Assembly: GCF_019320115.1 (NCBI RefSeq)
Contig: NC_089581.1
Coordinates: 7,379,707 to 7,443,706, forward strand
Reading direction: 5' to 3'
Length of the DNA stretch: 64,000 nt
DNA from: Miscanthus floridulus
Lineage: Eukaryota; Streptophyta; Magnoliopsida; Poales; Poaceae
Numbering within the stretch: the stretch's first letter is position 1; every line of letters starts with the position of its first letter. The position numbers were made by a program, and so were the translations under genes. The notes below the pieces were generated by a model. That model was not told the DNA's origin, made no database searches, and saw only the letters and a list, made by a program, of their open reading frames with translations. Below, in pieces: positions 1-12,059 of the stretch.

Positions 1-146
1 TGCATTTCCCTGCTGACCTGCTTGACCAAGGATCAGCAGAAATGGGGAAAACTGTAGTTAGTTATATTTAGTTGGGACATGAAGAATATAACAAACACCT
101 TCAAGTGTTGTATATCCCATCATCTTTTGCAGTTTTAATCATGCAG

Positions 147-3100
147 GGATGCGGAAAGTATTAACGATGCAGTTGAATTTGTTCTTCAGAATTTCATAGA
201 AATGAACAAACTCTGGGTCCGGATGCAGCATCAGGTATGTTGCAGGCTTGACCTAAGGCAGAATCTGCCTTTGCTCCTTAAATCATTACCATGCATTTTA
301 CCATAGTACATGCAGAAGTGATTAAATCCATTCTCTGGTTATACCATCCTATCTGAAACTGAAAAAAAATGATCTGTTTGGTCTATAGGGGCCTGTCCGA
401 GAAAAGGAAAAGCGCGGGAAGGAAAGAAATGAACTGCGTGATCTGGTAATTCAGTGACATCTGGTTATTCTACTCAACTGTATTTTCTAAGTCATGCCAT
501 TGGCATTATTTTTTTAATATTCTTCTAGGTAGGCAAAAACCTTCATGTTCTAAGCCAGATTGAGGGCGTTGACCTTGATATGTACAAAGAAACTGTTCTT
601 CCAAGGATATTAGAGCAGGTTTGCAGTCTGAAGTATTGATGTTAAATGATTATGATATCTTGATTGTCTTGGAACTTAAGTATTAATGTATTGGCAGGTG
701 GTTAATTGTAAAGATGACCTTTCACAGTTCTACCTGATGGACTGCATAATCCAAGTCTTTCCAGACGAATATCATTTACAAACATTGGAAACTTTATTGA
801 GCGCATTTCCCCAGCTTCAGGTTGGCAACTTACCTTTTTCAGCTTGATCCCTACTGCATTTGCCATTACAAATTCCTCATTGTAATGCATCATGCTGGTA
901 CCACCAAGGACTTGCTAGTTGGCTTGACTGCTACCTTTGTGATTAATTGATTTTCCTTTGCTTTGCCTAGCCTTTTGTTATCTGCAAAATCAATTGGTAA
1001 TTTTGTAAATTTTATGACTTAGATGGAGTCACGCATGGTTGCAGCCAGGAGGCCATCTAAAATAAACCCACATGCACTTGAATCATGTACTAATGTTAAT
1101 TGTACAGTACATACATACTAATTTACTGATGCATGATGTCTCGGCATTTTGGGGGGTAAAATCAGTGCCTGTGAGTGTGAGAGTAAACTAAGCTACGACT
1201 GTCAGTATACTATCTGACATATATATATGTTGCATGGAATCTGCTACCTTGTATTGTAGAATAAATAGATTCAACCAAGATCAAACTCTGAAGTAGTGAA
1301 TACTGTGAATTTGTATTTATTTGGGGAGTTTACATGCAATTTCTACTTATTTCACCAAGAACTGAAGTCATTTCTAAATTTATTTTTGCAGCCAAGTGTT
1401 GATATCAAAACAGTACTCTCGCAACTTATGGATAGATTGTCTAACTATGCTGCCTCAAGTCCTGAAGTAAGCATTCCTTATATAGACTATCATTCAAATT
1501 TTGTATATGCTTGACATAAATGAATTATGCAGGTGTTGCCAGAGTTCTTGCAAGTAGAAGCTTTTGCTAAGTTGAGTAATGCTATTGGAAAGGTAAAACT
1601 CTAGCTGTTAGTGTTTGGACATGTAATTGTAATGTGCATTTGATTTGATACAAGGCTAAATGGCTAAATGTTCACAACTAAGAACTAACATACATAGTAC
1701 GCAATTGAATTGCACCTGCGTTTGTTTATTCCATAGCTATTTTGGGCTGTGGACTCTTGGGAAACCTAAACAGATACTCTTTTTTTTTTGGCAGGTGATA
1801 GAAGCCCAACCTGACATGCCAGTTGTTGGAAGCCGTAACTCTATATGTATCACTTCTGACTTTTACTCTCCGTGTACATCCTGATCGGCTTGATTATGTT
1901 GACCAAGTGCTGGTAAGTCTTCTTTAAACAATTATATGATTTATGCCCCTTCTCGTATGGTCTGTTTGCTGACTCAAGAAGTCATTTTTTGTTGTACTAT
2001 AATTGATAGCAAGGCAATGATGTAATCCATTAGTGGTCTAATGTCAATTGAATCTTCTAACTCAGTTATATTTGTTTGGACAGGGTGCATGTGTCAAGAA
2101 ACTTTCAGGCAAAGCAAAACTTGAAGATAGCAGGGCAACAAAGCAAATTGTTGCACTTCTTAGTGCTCCCCTGGAAAAATATAGCAATATTGTTACTGCA
2201 TTAGAACTTTCAAACTATCCTCGGGTTATGGATTATCTTGATAATGCTACAACCAAAGTGATGGCTGTGGTAATAATTCAAAGCATAATGAAAAACACAA
2301 CCTGCATATCTACTTCTGACAAGGTAATATTTCATGCTATGATGTTATTACTCTGCATATTACTAAGCAACTAATCGTATGACTGTGTGTCCTTGTTTCT
2401 TGCAGATTGAGGCACTATTCGATTTAATTAAGGGGCTGATAAAGGATATGGATGGGGCTCAAGATGATGAGGTGAAGATCATACACTTTGTTAGAAAAGT
2501 GAGCTTTTACTTGTTTGTTGTCTTCGTCCTGCTGCTTAGTGCTCCAATATTTGTTCAGCTAGATCAGCACAACACATCTCGATTTCATTTTCTCATGAAG
2601 TTTGCTCAACCTGTAACTATGCTTTTTTTATTATTTTAGCTTGATGAAGAAGACTTCAAGGAGGAACAGAACTCTGTAGCGTGTCTATTCACATGTTGCA
2701 CAATGATGATCCTGAAGAGATGCTGAAGGTAATTTTGTTGTTATACTGATGTTGATGAAAAGCATCAATAACACTCTCAATTTTGATTGATTCCATGTTG
2801 TGGTTAGTGGTTACATACTCATTGCTATGCATCTGTGTTGCACAAACCAGTTTTTTTTCTTGTATCAAGATGCATAAACTGAACTGCTTCCTGTTATTTT
2901 GTCATATCACTTGACCATGGTGCTCATTCTCCCAAAATAGGAAAATTGAAATAAGTTGATGCTAATTGCTTCATGAATCTATGTTGCTAAGCATGCACTT
3001 ATTTGTATCCGCATGCATGGGTGCGAATAGGTTTGAATTTCTAATTGCAATATGCTTTTGGTCTTTCAGATCTTATGTACTGTACAGAAGCATATACTTC

Positions 3101-5527
3101 AGGGAGGCCCCAAGCGTTTAACTTTCACTGTGCCTTCGTTAGTATTCTCTGCTCTTAAGGTTTGTTCTAGCAACTCATTGAAAATATTATGATGTAAGGA
3201 TTTTTAAGTTTCAAAATATTCTATGGTTAATGTTCATGCTCCTCTAAAACTTGAGATTTATATTATTACTGTTGCTTTTTATTAAGCAATATTGACTTGT
3301 TTTCAGATTTAAATATGGCTCCTTTTCCAATTCAACTTGTTTTATTGACTTTTCAATAGATTATTATGCGAGCGAATATCTAGTTGTGTATACATGATCC
3401 TCCTAAATTGAAGAAACACATTTGAAACACTGGCAAATCATTAATGGATCATAAATCATCAATGGATCATACTTGTTGAATATTGATCTATGTAATTAGG
3501 AAAGTGATATATCTCATATATGCTTTGCTGATTATTATCGTCTGAAGGATCTAATATGCAGTTGTATTATTTGCAGCTGGTCAGGCGATTACAAGGCCAA
3601 GATGGAGATGTCACTGGGGGAGGATGTTCCTGCAACTCCAAAGAAAATATTCCAGATATTGCATCAGGTTTTGTCATAGATTCATTTTGCATGCATCTAA
3701 CTTTGGTTACAGTCTCATAACAGATGCATACACTGTAAATATGTTTTTCAGCTTCTTTTTTTTTACCTTTTCCCTGTGTATAATAGGAAGAATCTGGGAA
3801 TAACACATATTTCTAGGCGTTAATTATCTCAAAAATTTCTGGCAAACTATGGTTAATAACACAGTGCACCCAATGTTACATGCATAATTGCAAAAACATT
3901 TCATAACATCTCCATATTCTTCTGCACACTCATCATTGTTTTCATTTTTCTTGTCCAGACTATTGAAGCACTTTCTTGTGTTCCTTCCCCAGAGTTAGCT
4001 CTGAGACTATATTTGCAGTGTGCAGAGGTATGGTTGTAATACTGTGTATCTTCATAATTTTTCCTATTCTTGTTCTCTGATTATGTTTACATTTAGGCTG
4101 CCAATGACTGTGATTTGGAACCAGTTGCTTATGAGTTCTTTACTCAAGCGTTCATTTTATATGAAGAAGAAATCGCGGTATGAACCCTCCCATCTCCTTC
4201 CCTGTATGTCAGAGTGCATGTGACCCATGCACTTCCAGTACCTAATTGAGCTGTTTGATGCAACCTGGACTGTATCATAATGTATGCTATATGCCTATAT
4301 GCCTTTGTAAGTACATTTTATTGCATTTACATTTGGTCTATTTTCGATTTATAATGTTTCTGTTCCACAAGCAGGATTCGAAGGCTCAGATCACTGCAAT
4401 TCACCTGATAATTGGGACCCTTCAGCGGATGAATATATTTGGGGTGGAAAATAGAGACACCCTCACTCACAAGACAACAGGGGTAATGATTCTTGTTTTA
4501 TGGCTAGTTTGGATCAATCATGGGGATTGGAGGGGATTGAGGGGGAAATTAGTTCATTCCCCCTCAATCCCCTCCAAGCCCCATGGGGAATGGGTGTATC
4601 CAAAGTAGCCCTTAATGTAGCCTCTCGAAACCTGTTATTGCATGGAATCAGTTTTCTTTGGACCTAGTGCTAGCCTCTCTTGTAAATTACATTGCTACTG
4701 CTTTGTGCAGTACTCAGCAAAACTTCTCAAGAAGCCTGATCAATGCCGAGCAGTCTATGCGTGTTCACATCTTTTCTGGACTGATGACCAAGATGGGATA
4801 ATGGATGGTGAAAGGTAAGACGATTGATCTACTCACTGTAAACATACTACTTAATTGGATCTCAAGATCATATTGTCCATCTTTCGGTTTTTAGTCTTGC
4901 AAGTAAATTATTTGCACATTACTTTCTAATGGTACTGAGATAAGTGCCTATCATTAATGCCATGAGTTCATGTCTTAAAAAAATCACATGATGTCATGAG
5001 CTCAAGCCTTAAGGAAATCCAAGTTAGTGGTAGCTAAAGGTTAGCCAACTGCTATTGAATTTTGTCCGACTTATTAAGAGGCTACTGATTTCCTAATTGA
5101 AACTTTGTTTCAGGGTTCTCCTTTGTTTGAAGCGTGCCTTGAGAATCGCAAATGCTGCTCAACAGATGGCTAGTGCTACAAGGGGAAGCAGTGGATCCGT
5201 AACCCTATTTATTGAAATTTTGAACAAGTAAAGTCGAGAACTAGATTTGATATTTTCTGGTGGATAATTGATTTCTGTGTGAGTAAACCGCGTGCTTTCA
5301 CCATTTTCAGGTACTTGTACTTTTTTGAGAAAGGAATTCCACAGATCACAAATACTGTGATTCAAGATTTGATTGAATTGATTAGAACGGAGAAGCAAAG
5401 TGATAACTCTGTAGCTGATCCATCTACAGAGGCATTCTTTTCTAGCACTTTGCGGTACATTGAATTTCAGAAGCAGAAAGGTGGAAGCATAGGCGAAAAA
5501 TATGAACAAATAAAGACAAGTTCATGA
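147..5527 (+). CDS. VPS35: VPS35 retromer subunit, C-terminal ~625 codons (18 exons, frameshifted)
   Basis: VPS35 is the large alpha-solenoid subunit of retromer, which binds cargo and recycles vacuolar sorting receptors from the late endosome. Exons read from splice sites and conserved protein: 147-234, 389-445, 529-618, 698-820, 1392-1466, 1533-1592, 1795-1912, 2084-2323, 2406-2471, 2640-2728, 3070-3159, 3577-3667, 3959-4027, 4097-4177, 4375-4482, 4711-4814, 5114-5227 and 5311-5527 (stop TGA 5525-5527). Recognisable stretches include [80 protein letters not shown] and the C-terminal [20 protein letters not shown]. The N-terminal ~165 residues lie left of the window. Three exons are out of frame by one base: 1795-1912 (+1 near 1830), 2640-2728 (-1 near 2688) and 3577-3667 (+1 in the G run 3616-3620). 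Either the copy is decaying or the assembly has indel errors. Identity is secure; functionality is not. Confidence 0.93.
4501..4611. mobile_element. Tourist-like MITE in a VPS35 intron
   Basis: A 111-bp element 18 bp downstream of the donor of exon 4375-4482. Ends are inverted: TGGCTAGTTTGGAT on the left, ATCCAAAGTAGCCC on the right. The interior is itself nearly palindromic (GGGGATTGGAGGGGATTGAG against CTCAATCCCCTCCAAGCCCC). It is flanked by TTA at 4498-4500 and 4612-4614, the target duplication of PIF/Harbinger (Tourist) elements. Confidence 0.75.
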
Positions 5528-6820
5528 GTGCTGACAAGAACGGCACAATGACTGGTTTTGATTTTGTTAAGAGAACTGGGTCGTTTGTTTGGCATGGTTC
5601 AGTGAAATAGAAACCATCAGTTTTAGCTGCCTCCAACTAAATGATGTTTATATGAGCTGTTATTCTCAAATCTCACGGTCTGAACGGGCCTGCTCGCCCA
5701 TTGGCAGCCCTCTCAGGTTTAGTCAGGTGGCAATAAGCTGTGTCCTTTGGGGAGCACAGGTCTGTACAGGATTACTTGTGTTCGTGATCAGTTCTACTGC
5801 TACCTGAGTTTCATTGTTGTATATTTCCGCCCCTTATGCAAAGCTTATGGATTTTAGATTTCTGTAACATTTGGAGTACATGCCTTCATTTCTGAGTTCT
5901 AACTGGACATTGATGATAGCTACATAGTGGTCAGTGAAGCACTTGAACATTTTGTTTACCCATTACTCGGCTGTGTGGCCATTTCACAAGCACAAGCACG
6001 TGTCTCCATCTAGTCATTTCACCTTTTGTAGTACTGTTTGAATCCTGCCCTGAACCAGTGATATTGATTAACGATACACTTACCTAGAGTGAAGCCCTGC
6101 CGTTTCTAATCTTGTGTACTATAGAACCGCAAAAATGGTTTGGGCGAAAAACAGTAAAAATGATTTTGGAAAAAAAAGAACTGCTTAAGTATTAGGATGA
6201 ACCCAGTTAGTGGATTGACGCTGCACAAGTAGCCAGTATCTTCGAACAGGTACCACAAAAGGAAAAACACCCCAGGCGTTAAAATAATTATAACAAATAG
6301 TGCTTGTAGATTTAGAAGCACCCAAAAGAACAGCTGCAATTTTGTATCAAAGAAATCTGGGGGATCTCAAATGTTGTCAGAATCAAGGTCTAATTAAACG
6401 GCTGAAGCATTACTACAATGTTGACAAGTGACCATGCTACCTATCAATGTACCAACTAAAAGACTACAATTGTATAAGCTACAGAATGCGAAATTGCAAG
6501 ATGAGCCCCTTCCATGCATTTGTTTCGACAGATACAGCTTGTCATCAGATCAAAAAATGCCAGTTTGACTCCACTGTCCTTGTTGTATGTATGGTAACCC
6601 TGGACTAATCTCCACTTTTTTTCTGTAATAAAGCATTCTTGTGAGACTACAAGATGCTCCTGAGCTCAATCATGATGAGGCGTACTGCATGCTTGAACAA
6701 ATAGTCCTTGACTTCCCTTGCAGTATTTCCCCCAATGTCGTCTTCTTTTGGCAATAATCTCCAGAAGATGGCAGATGCAAAAAAGGGGTTTCCACCAATA
6801 AAGCAAAAATGTATATAACT
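5528..6820. other. Intergenic stretch holding the 3' UTRs of VPS35 and the FAD synthetase gene
   Basis: The two genes converge here, stop codon to stop codon about 1.3 kb apart. It should contain both 3' UTRs and polyadenylation sites, but no single signal can be assigned with confidence. Short ORFs are not conserved-looking. No repeat was recognised. Confidence 0.6.
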
Positions 6821-9800
6821 TTATCCAAACTCAATCCCTAACTGCCGAACTTCTTGAATAGGATTTAGAGATAAACTGTTCTCATCTTTCATCTCAATGA
6901 TGAGGGTATCAGAGTTGATGATCACTCTACATGGTCCAAGATACCCTCCATTAACAAGGTCACAGTTTTCATAGAGACCTTCGGCTGGTGGCATGTTCAA
7001 CATGCAAGAATTAGGGAGTACAATGTTTTTCTTTTCATGAAGGCAGTGTTGGTTAAGCATTAGCACAAGACGGTGTTTCCTCCCTAGTAATTCAGAGACG
7101 TATTCCACGTCACCCATAGCCAACGCATGGCGGACACAGCTGGAAGAAACCTGTCCTTTATCACTCGAATTTATAGCGGCTGAAACTCCATTATGAGATC
7201 TTTTTGCCGTGTCCATGACAGAACGTACAATCAATGCACTTAAACCAAATTCCTCACATAGTTTCACTAACTCAGCTGCATCACCAGATGCTTTGTAACC
7301 AAACCTGTAATTTTCACCTGTCATCGTACAAGAACAAATAAATTATTGAAGGGGCCAAATGGTGAAGCACAATGCTGAACCTGTAGTAGAAAATAACATC
7401 TGTACCTGCCACGACACCTTTTATTCTAAGATCCTTTGATAACCTTTCAACAAATTGTCGTGGAGACAGGGACCTGACCTTTGAAAACTCAACTTGATAT
7501 TCAAGAGGTACCACATTCCTACAGTATGGAGCCCAAGATGAAAGGACCCGCTTGCGATCACATTGAGCAACTATAGGAGGCCTGTACAGAAGGAAATAGT
7601 CATGCAAAGCCCTCCCTGATTTGGGCTTAATGGTTGCCAAAACTAAGTCTCTACTAGGAAACTGTGAAAGTTTTCATTTAGGCCCACCTATATGTCCAGC
7701 CAAGTACTTCGGCCATTCCCGCAAAAGAAAGAAGAAAAGGAGTCCCTGCTTTAGAAGCATGCATTGCCAATTTCCGATGACCAATGTGGAGGGCATCAAA
7801 CTTTCCCAGGGCAACTATGCCACCTAAAACATGTATGGAATACGAGAGGAACTTGAACACGGAGGCATTTAATAATAACAATAGAAGTGTGCAATAAAGC
7901 TCATAACTACAAGAATGTGATCTAGCTAGATAACAACATTGAGAGGACAAAGAGACAACATAAGTTTAACAGCTAGAAGCAACAAGTGTTACAGAGGAAA
8001 ACAGTAAACAAACACCACAACTTTCACTATAGAAACCTGAAACTTTGACCAAATGGTTGCCTTATCCTTCAGTTTTTCTACCATATTTAATTTGTAATAT
8101 ATGTGCTGTATCTGACGCCATTCTTATGTGTGTGTATATATAGGGAAATTATTTCCTACTCCCAGGGAGTAGTTACTCCCATGTGCATATCTCTAGATTT
8201 AGCGTGTATATGGCCCGACGAAGTGTGTGTAGACGGAGTATATGATCATACTAAACCATCTTGGGTAGTATGTATGTCAAGTATGCAAGTATACATAGAG
8301 TATATGGTTATACTTATTTTATATAGTACTGCAATGGTATTTTAGTAATATATTTAAAAGTATGGGCTCTTTTGGGAAAATTTCGCGAACTAAGATTTGA
8401 AGTATCTTAAATTGAGTACATAAATATACTCAAACTGATAAATTAGTATGCACACATGTAATGTAGTTTATTGAAGATGGGAGTAACTACACCCGAGAGT
8501 AGCAAAAATGCACCCTATATATGCTATTATGCTATACCAGTATAGTTTCTGCTTGCATTCCCAATATGGACCAACTTGCAGATACTGATATCTGCACATA
8601 GAGGAGAAAATTGCACTGCAACAAAAAACGACAAGTTTCAATACTTACTTTATGACCAAGGGGTGTAAAATTGCCCAATTGATACTTTTGCACGACATAT
8701 GGCCTAAAAATGCACTATTCATCAAGCAGGTGGTTGAATCTAAAACTTACAGGCACTAATATTCAAGTATGAGCCAAAGGGCGCCTAGCTCAAACGGTTA
8801 GGTGACCCAGCGGCACTCCTCAGGTCCTGAGTTCGACTCCCCATGGGAGCGAATTTCAGGCTGAGGTTAAAAAAATTCCCCTCGCCCGTTCCCATGTGCC
8901 AAAGCGCAGTTATGGCCCGGCCCGGTTCTCACAAGGGCAACAGGATACCGCTGCGTCAGGATGGGGGCGGGGGTTCGGAGGTTTTCTCGATCTGTGTGAG
9001 AAGATCTTCTTAAAGGGAAAACCCGGGGGGCGTCATAACCCTCCGCAGTTTTTTTTTTAATATTCAAGTATGACACAGTTTCACTTGGTAATGCGGAGAC
9101 CATGACTAAGCAATAAATTCCTCAGTTGTTGTTGACTGGTTCATTCAGGTCTTCTTGAGAATGTTTCTGCATATCTTAAAATAACATGTTTTACTTACTT
9201 TTAGGGTTAAATTCATAAGGTTTGTTCTACTTTTTTTTTAATAAGTTTGTTCTGCTTTGATGTGCTGAGACTGTAGAACTGGTAATCTGTAAGATCTATA
9301 TTCTACCATGGGAGTGAGGGATATATCATAGGCGCGCAGATGGTTACACGATGAGTTTGAGTTTTTAAAGGCATGAAATCTTGAAGTATATAAAACTCTA
9401 AATGGCCTTTATATAAAAAGTAGGAGGGCTGCGACTTCAATACCAGCCTCATATAAATCTAAGTATATGTTTAGTTTGTATAGAAAATCATAGAGTATAT
9501 TTTACTAACTTTAATTATGAATGGACAGTTGAAGGGCGGGCCTGGTGCAAGCGGTAGAGTCTTACCGCCTGTGACTGGAAGGTCCCGGGTTCGAGTCGCG
9601 GTCTCCTCGCATTGCACAGGCGAGGGTAAGGCTTGCCACTAACACCCTTCCCCAGACCCCGCACAGAGCGGGAGCTCTCTGCACTGGGTACGCCCTTTAA
9701 TTATGAATGGACAGTTACATGCAAAACAGTTTGACCTGCAATAAGCCAATAATCACCTTCTAGAGGTGCATGATATCAATTGCGTTCGTAAATCAAAGTA

Positions 9801-11357
9801 GCATTTTGTAACTTGGACAGTATAATAAGTTGTTCTATACAGTATTAATAAATTATCCATATAGAACTTACCGAGCACACAATCTTGATCCTCTCCACAA
9901 TCTATTAGGAGCTTATCATTGACGAGATCTTCATTGTTTAGTCTAACCCCCAAGTGTCCAGATGAGCTGAAGGTCTTCAGTGAGTTCCTACTCTGTCCCT
10001 TCTTCATGTCTAGAGGCCTGCTTTGATTGAAGTACATAAGTGTATTATCAAAATCTGAAAGAGAATAAAGATTTAAGACTAAAACAGTTAGCCATAATAA
10101 CCAAACTGAGAACATGTACTAATGTACACCAAAAAATATTCTCATTTTGGTAAGAAAGTACGAATCATAGTGTTAAGAGAGGATAACTTTTCAGTCTTAA
10201 ACAATTGGTAGGTTCTTTCCATACTCCAATTTGGACCAAGGATCTTATATAAAGTTCAAATAAATAAATTTTAAGTGATCGCTAACCTTTAGGGCTGCCT
10301 AAGTTGCATCGGTAACAATTAGGGAACAGTAAAACCATACATGGTGGCTCTACCATTTTTTTAAAAAACCACTTTGCCCCATGGCTGTACCTTATTTTTC
10401 AAACCCCTTTGCCCACACGGCCACACCTCCCTTTTGGTTGACCTGACATGGAAAACAGCCTAGCTTGGCCGCTCCTACATCCTCCATTCCAAATTGTAAG
10501 GTGTTTTACCTTTGTTTTAAGTAAAACTTTTTTAGCAATCTAACTTTGACCAAGTTTATAGAAAAATGCGCAAAAATCCACAACATCAAACAAGATACAT
10601 TAGTTGAACCATGGAAAACATTTTAATCGTGCATCTATTTGATAATGTGGATGTTAATATATTTATCTATAACCTTGGCAAAGTTAAACAAGCTTGACTT
10701 AGGACAAAACAAAATGACTTGTGATTTGAAACAGCGGGAGTACACGATAGAGCCTTTCAGGGCAGAAACATAACACATTGCTTTCCCAAATTGTAATGCT
10801 TACTACATCTTTAGATCCAACTTCCCATGTACACGAGACAAGTTAACTTCAGATCCTTTACATGAAATCTAAAATTATAGTTTGCTAACGCTAGAAAGTC
10901 AAAGCACAGAAATTCCCGTGCCTTTTAAAAAGCTTATTATTATGGCTCATAAAGTAACAAGCCATAGAGGACTATACCCCTCAATCAAATTTCACCAGCA
11001 TTCTGATCCTCAGGCTCGGATGTTCCAAGCTTGTCGTCCAATTCCAGTATAGACAGAAATGCTCGATGGAACAGCTGTTTCGTCGAACAACTAGCAAGTA
11101 GCAACCGCACGGTGACACCAACCGAGAGGAAACGCGGAGCAGAGCTCCCCTACAACAAGGACAGGAGACAGCTCATCACCTGAAACGCCGCGCGGGCGGC
11201 AGGAGGGAGCGGGGAGGCCCGGGCGGGACGCGGCGGGGGCAGCGGAGGAGCGGCGGCCACCGGGGAGCCGGGGACGCGGAGGGAGAAGGGGAGCGGAGGG
11301 CGCAGCCGAGCGCTGCGGCGGCGGTGGCGGCGCCCCTCTCCATACCACTCCCACCAC
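6821..11357 (-). CDS. FAD synthetase (RibF-type FMN adenylyltransferase, chloroplast), complete 5-exon gene
   Basis: Predicted plastid FAD synthetase, adenylating FMN to FAD with ATP. Exons in coding order: 11357-11180, 10054-9872, 7823-7688, 7581-7406 and 7317-6821. Joined length is 1170 nt: 389 residues and a TAA. Every junction phase fits (leftover 1, 1, 2, 1 base) with GT-AG introns. Residues 1-59 are rich in Pro, Ser, Ala and Arg with almost no acids, as in a transit peptide. The nucleotidyltransferase core has [20 protein letters not shown], carrying the HIGH-type motif. It is followed by [64 protein letters not shown] (the ISSTxVR-like nucleotide-binding loop) and the [10 protein letters not shown] segment. 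Length is close to Arabidopsis RIBF1/RIBF2 (about 350-370 residues). Like the plant proteins, it shows no C-terminal riboflavin kinase domain. The start was chosen because only this frame gives the phase needed by exon 2; an ATG at 11343 in another frame does not. No mutation was seen, in contrast to VPS35 next door. Confidence 0.9.
8138..8524. mobile_element. TIR element, MITE-sized, in FAD synthetase intron 2
   Basis: The left end reads TATATAGG-GAAATTATTTCCTACTCCC...GGGAGTAGTTACTCCC. The right end, reverse-complemented, reads TATATAGGGTGCATTTTTGCTACTCTCGGG...GTAGTTACTCCC. So about 45-50 bp of imperfect terminal inverted repeat encloses ~290 bp of AT-rich sequence. The GTAG(T/C)TACTCCC core is shared with the ends of the larger element at 21361-22875. 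No transposase is present. TA or TATA is a possible target site but cannot be separated from the AT-rich flank. Confidence 0.5.
8773..9058 (+). mobile_element. tRNA-derived SINE with a perfect 15-bp target duplication
   Basis: About 286 bp, starting GCCAAAGGGCGCCTAGCTCA and ending in a T tail. The tRNA-like head has a B-box-like GAGTTCGACTCC at about 8829-8840 and an A-box-like TAGCTCAAACGGTTAGG before it. AATATTCAAGTATGA lies directly before (8758-8772) and after (9059-9073) the element without mismatch, proving a target-primed insertion. It lies in FAD synthetase intron 2. Confidence 0.85.
9531..9698 (+). mobile_element. Au-type SINE with an 18-bp target duplication
   Basis: About 168 bp. 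The tRNA-like head contains GGTCCCGGGTTCGAGTCGCG (B box). The body and 3' end contain TTGCACAGGCGAGGGTAAGG, CCTTCCCCAGACCCCGCACA and CTCTCTGCACTGGGTACGCC, matching what I know of the Au SINE of grasses and other plants. AATTATGAATGGACAGTT is duplicated exactly at 9513-9530 and 9699-9716. It sits in FAD synthetase intron 2, some 470 bp from the other SINE. Confidence 0.9.
10478..10740. mobile_element. Stowaway-like MITE in FAD synthetase intron 1
   Basis: The left end CATCCTCCATTCCAAATTGT resembles the Stowaway terminus (CTCCCTCCGTTCC...). The right end ACTTGTGATTTGAAACAGCG-GGAG is its degenerate inverse. TA flanks both sides (10476-10477, 10741-10742). Length is 263 bp, with no coding capacity. 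Confidence 0.65.
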
Positions 11358-11480
11358 GCGCCGACGCGGGCCCTTCCGTTCCTTTTGGCGGTGTATCTAT
11401 TCCCGAGCGTGATCGCTCAGCGCGGAGTCGACGGGTTCCGGCCGTCCCACGTGACCACACAGGCAAGTACGAATCCTTTC
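11358..11480 (-). promoter_or_regulatory. Probable promoter / 5' UTR of the FAD synthetase gene, with a G-box
   Basis: GC- and CpG-rich sequence directly upstream of the ATG at 11357. It contains a perfect CACGTG (G-box core) at 11448-11453, about 90 bp upstream. Beyond 11480 the composition switches abruptly to T-rich repeat, so the native promoter is short or has been displaced by repeats. No TATA box was identified. Confidence 0.4.
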
Positions 11481-12050
11481 TTCCTATTTTTTTTTTGTTT
11501 TGTTTGCTTTATTTGTATTTTTTCTTTTTTCTTTTCAGTGATCTTTTATTATATTTTTATTTTCTTTCTCTTCTTTTTATTTATTTTATCTTTTACTCAC
11601 GTAATTATTACCTTTATTTATTTTTTAGTTTCTTTTTTATTCTTTCTTCTATTCCATTTTCACTTATTTTTTATTGTATGGTTTTCTTTTCTTTTTTCCT
11701 TTCCTTTCGTTCATTTATAATACATTTCTTTTTTCTTTTTCGTGGACTTTTGTCATTCCTTTTTATTTTCTTTATTCTTTTACTATTTTTACTCTATTAA
11801 TTTTTATTTCCATTTTTTATTTTTGTTTTCTTTTTTGTTTCCTTTCCTTACTTCTATTTAGTTTTTTTATTTTTATTTCTTTTTTATTTTCTTATCTTTT
11901 TATTTTTTAACATTTATGCATTTTTAATTTCATTTTTTATAGAATTAATAATTATGTTTATTTTATTTTCCATTTTTGTATTTTTTTATTTTCCTATCTT
12001 TTCTTCTATTTATAATTTTATGTTTGACTTCTTTTATTTACAGATACACG
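11481..12050 (+). repeat. Pyrimidine (T-rich) low-complexity tract
   Basis: About 570 bp dominated by TTTTATTTT, TTTCTTTT and TTATTTTCT words with scattered C and G. Long open frames through it encode only Phe, Leu, Ile and Tyr runs and are composition artefacts. Confidence 0.85.
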
Positions 12051-12059
12051 TGTTGTTCG

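Noticed and set aside
3567..3806. Minus-strand 79-codon ORF over VPS35
   Set aside because: Shadow of a real VPS35 exon and intron; no splice or codon support.
8820..8845. tRNA gene suggested by GTTCGA-type B boxes at 8829 and 9589
   Set aside because: No complete cloverleaf, and both lie inside SINEs with target duplications; they are tRNA-derived promoter heads.
11324..11910. Long + strand open frames in the T-rich tract
   Set aside because: Products are almost only Phe, Leu, Ile, Tyr and Ser; pure composition effect of a stop-poor pyrimidine tract, no domain.
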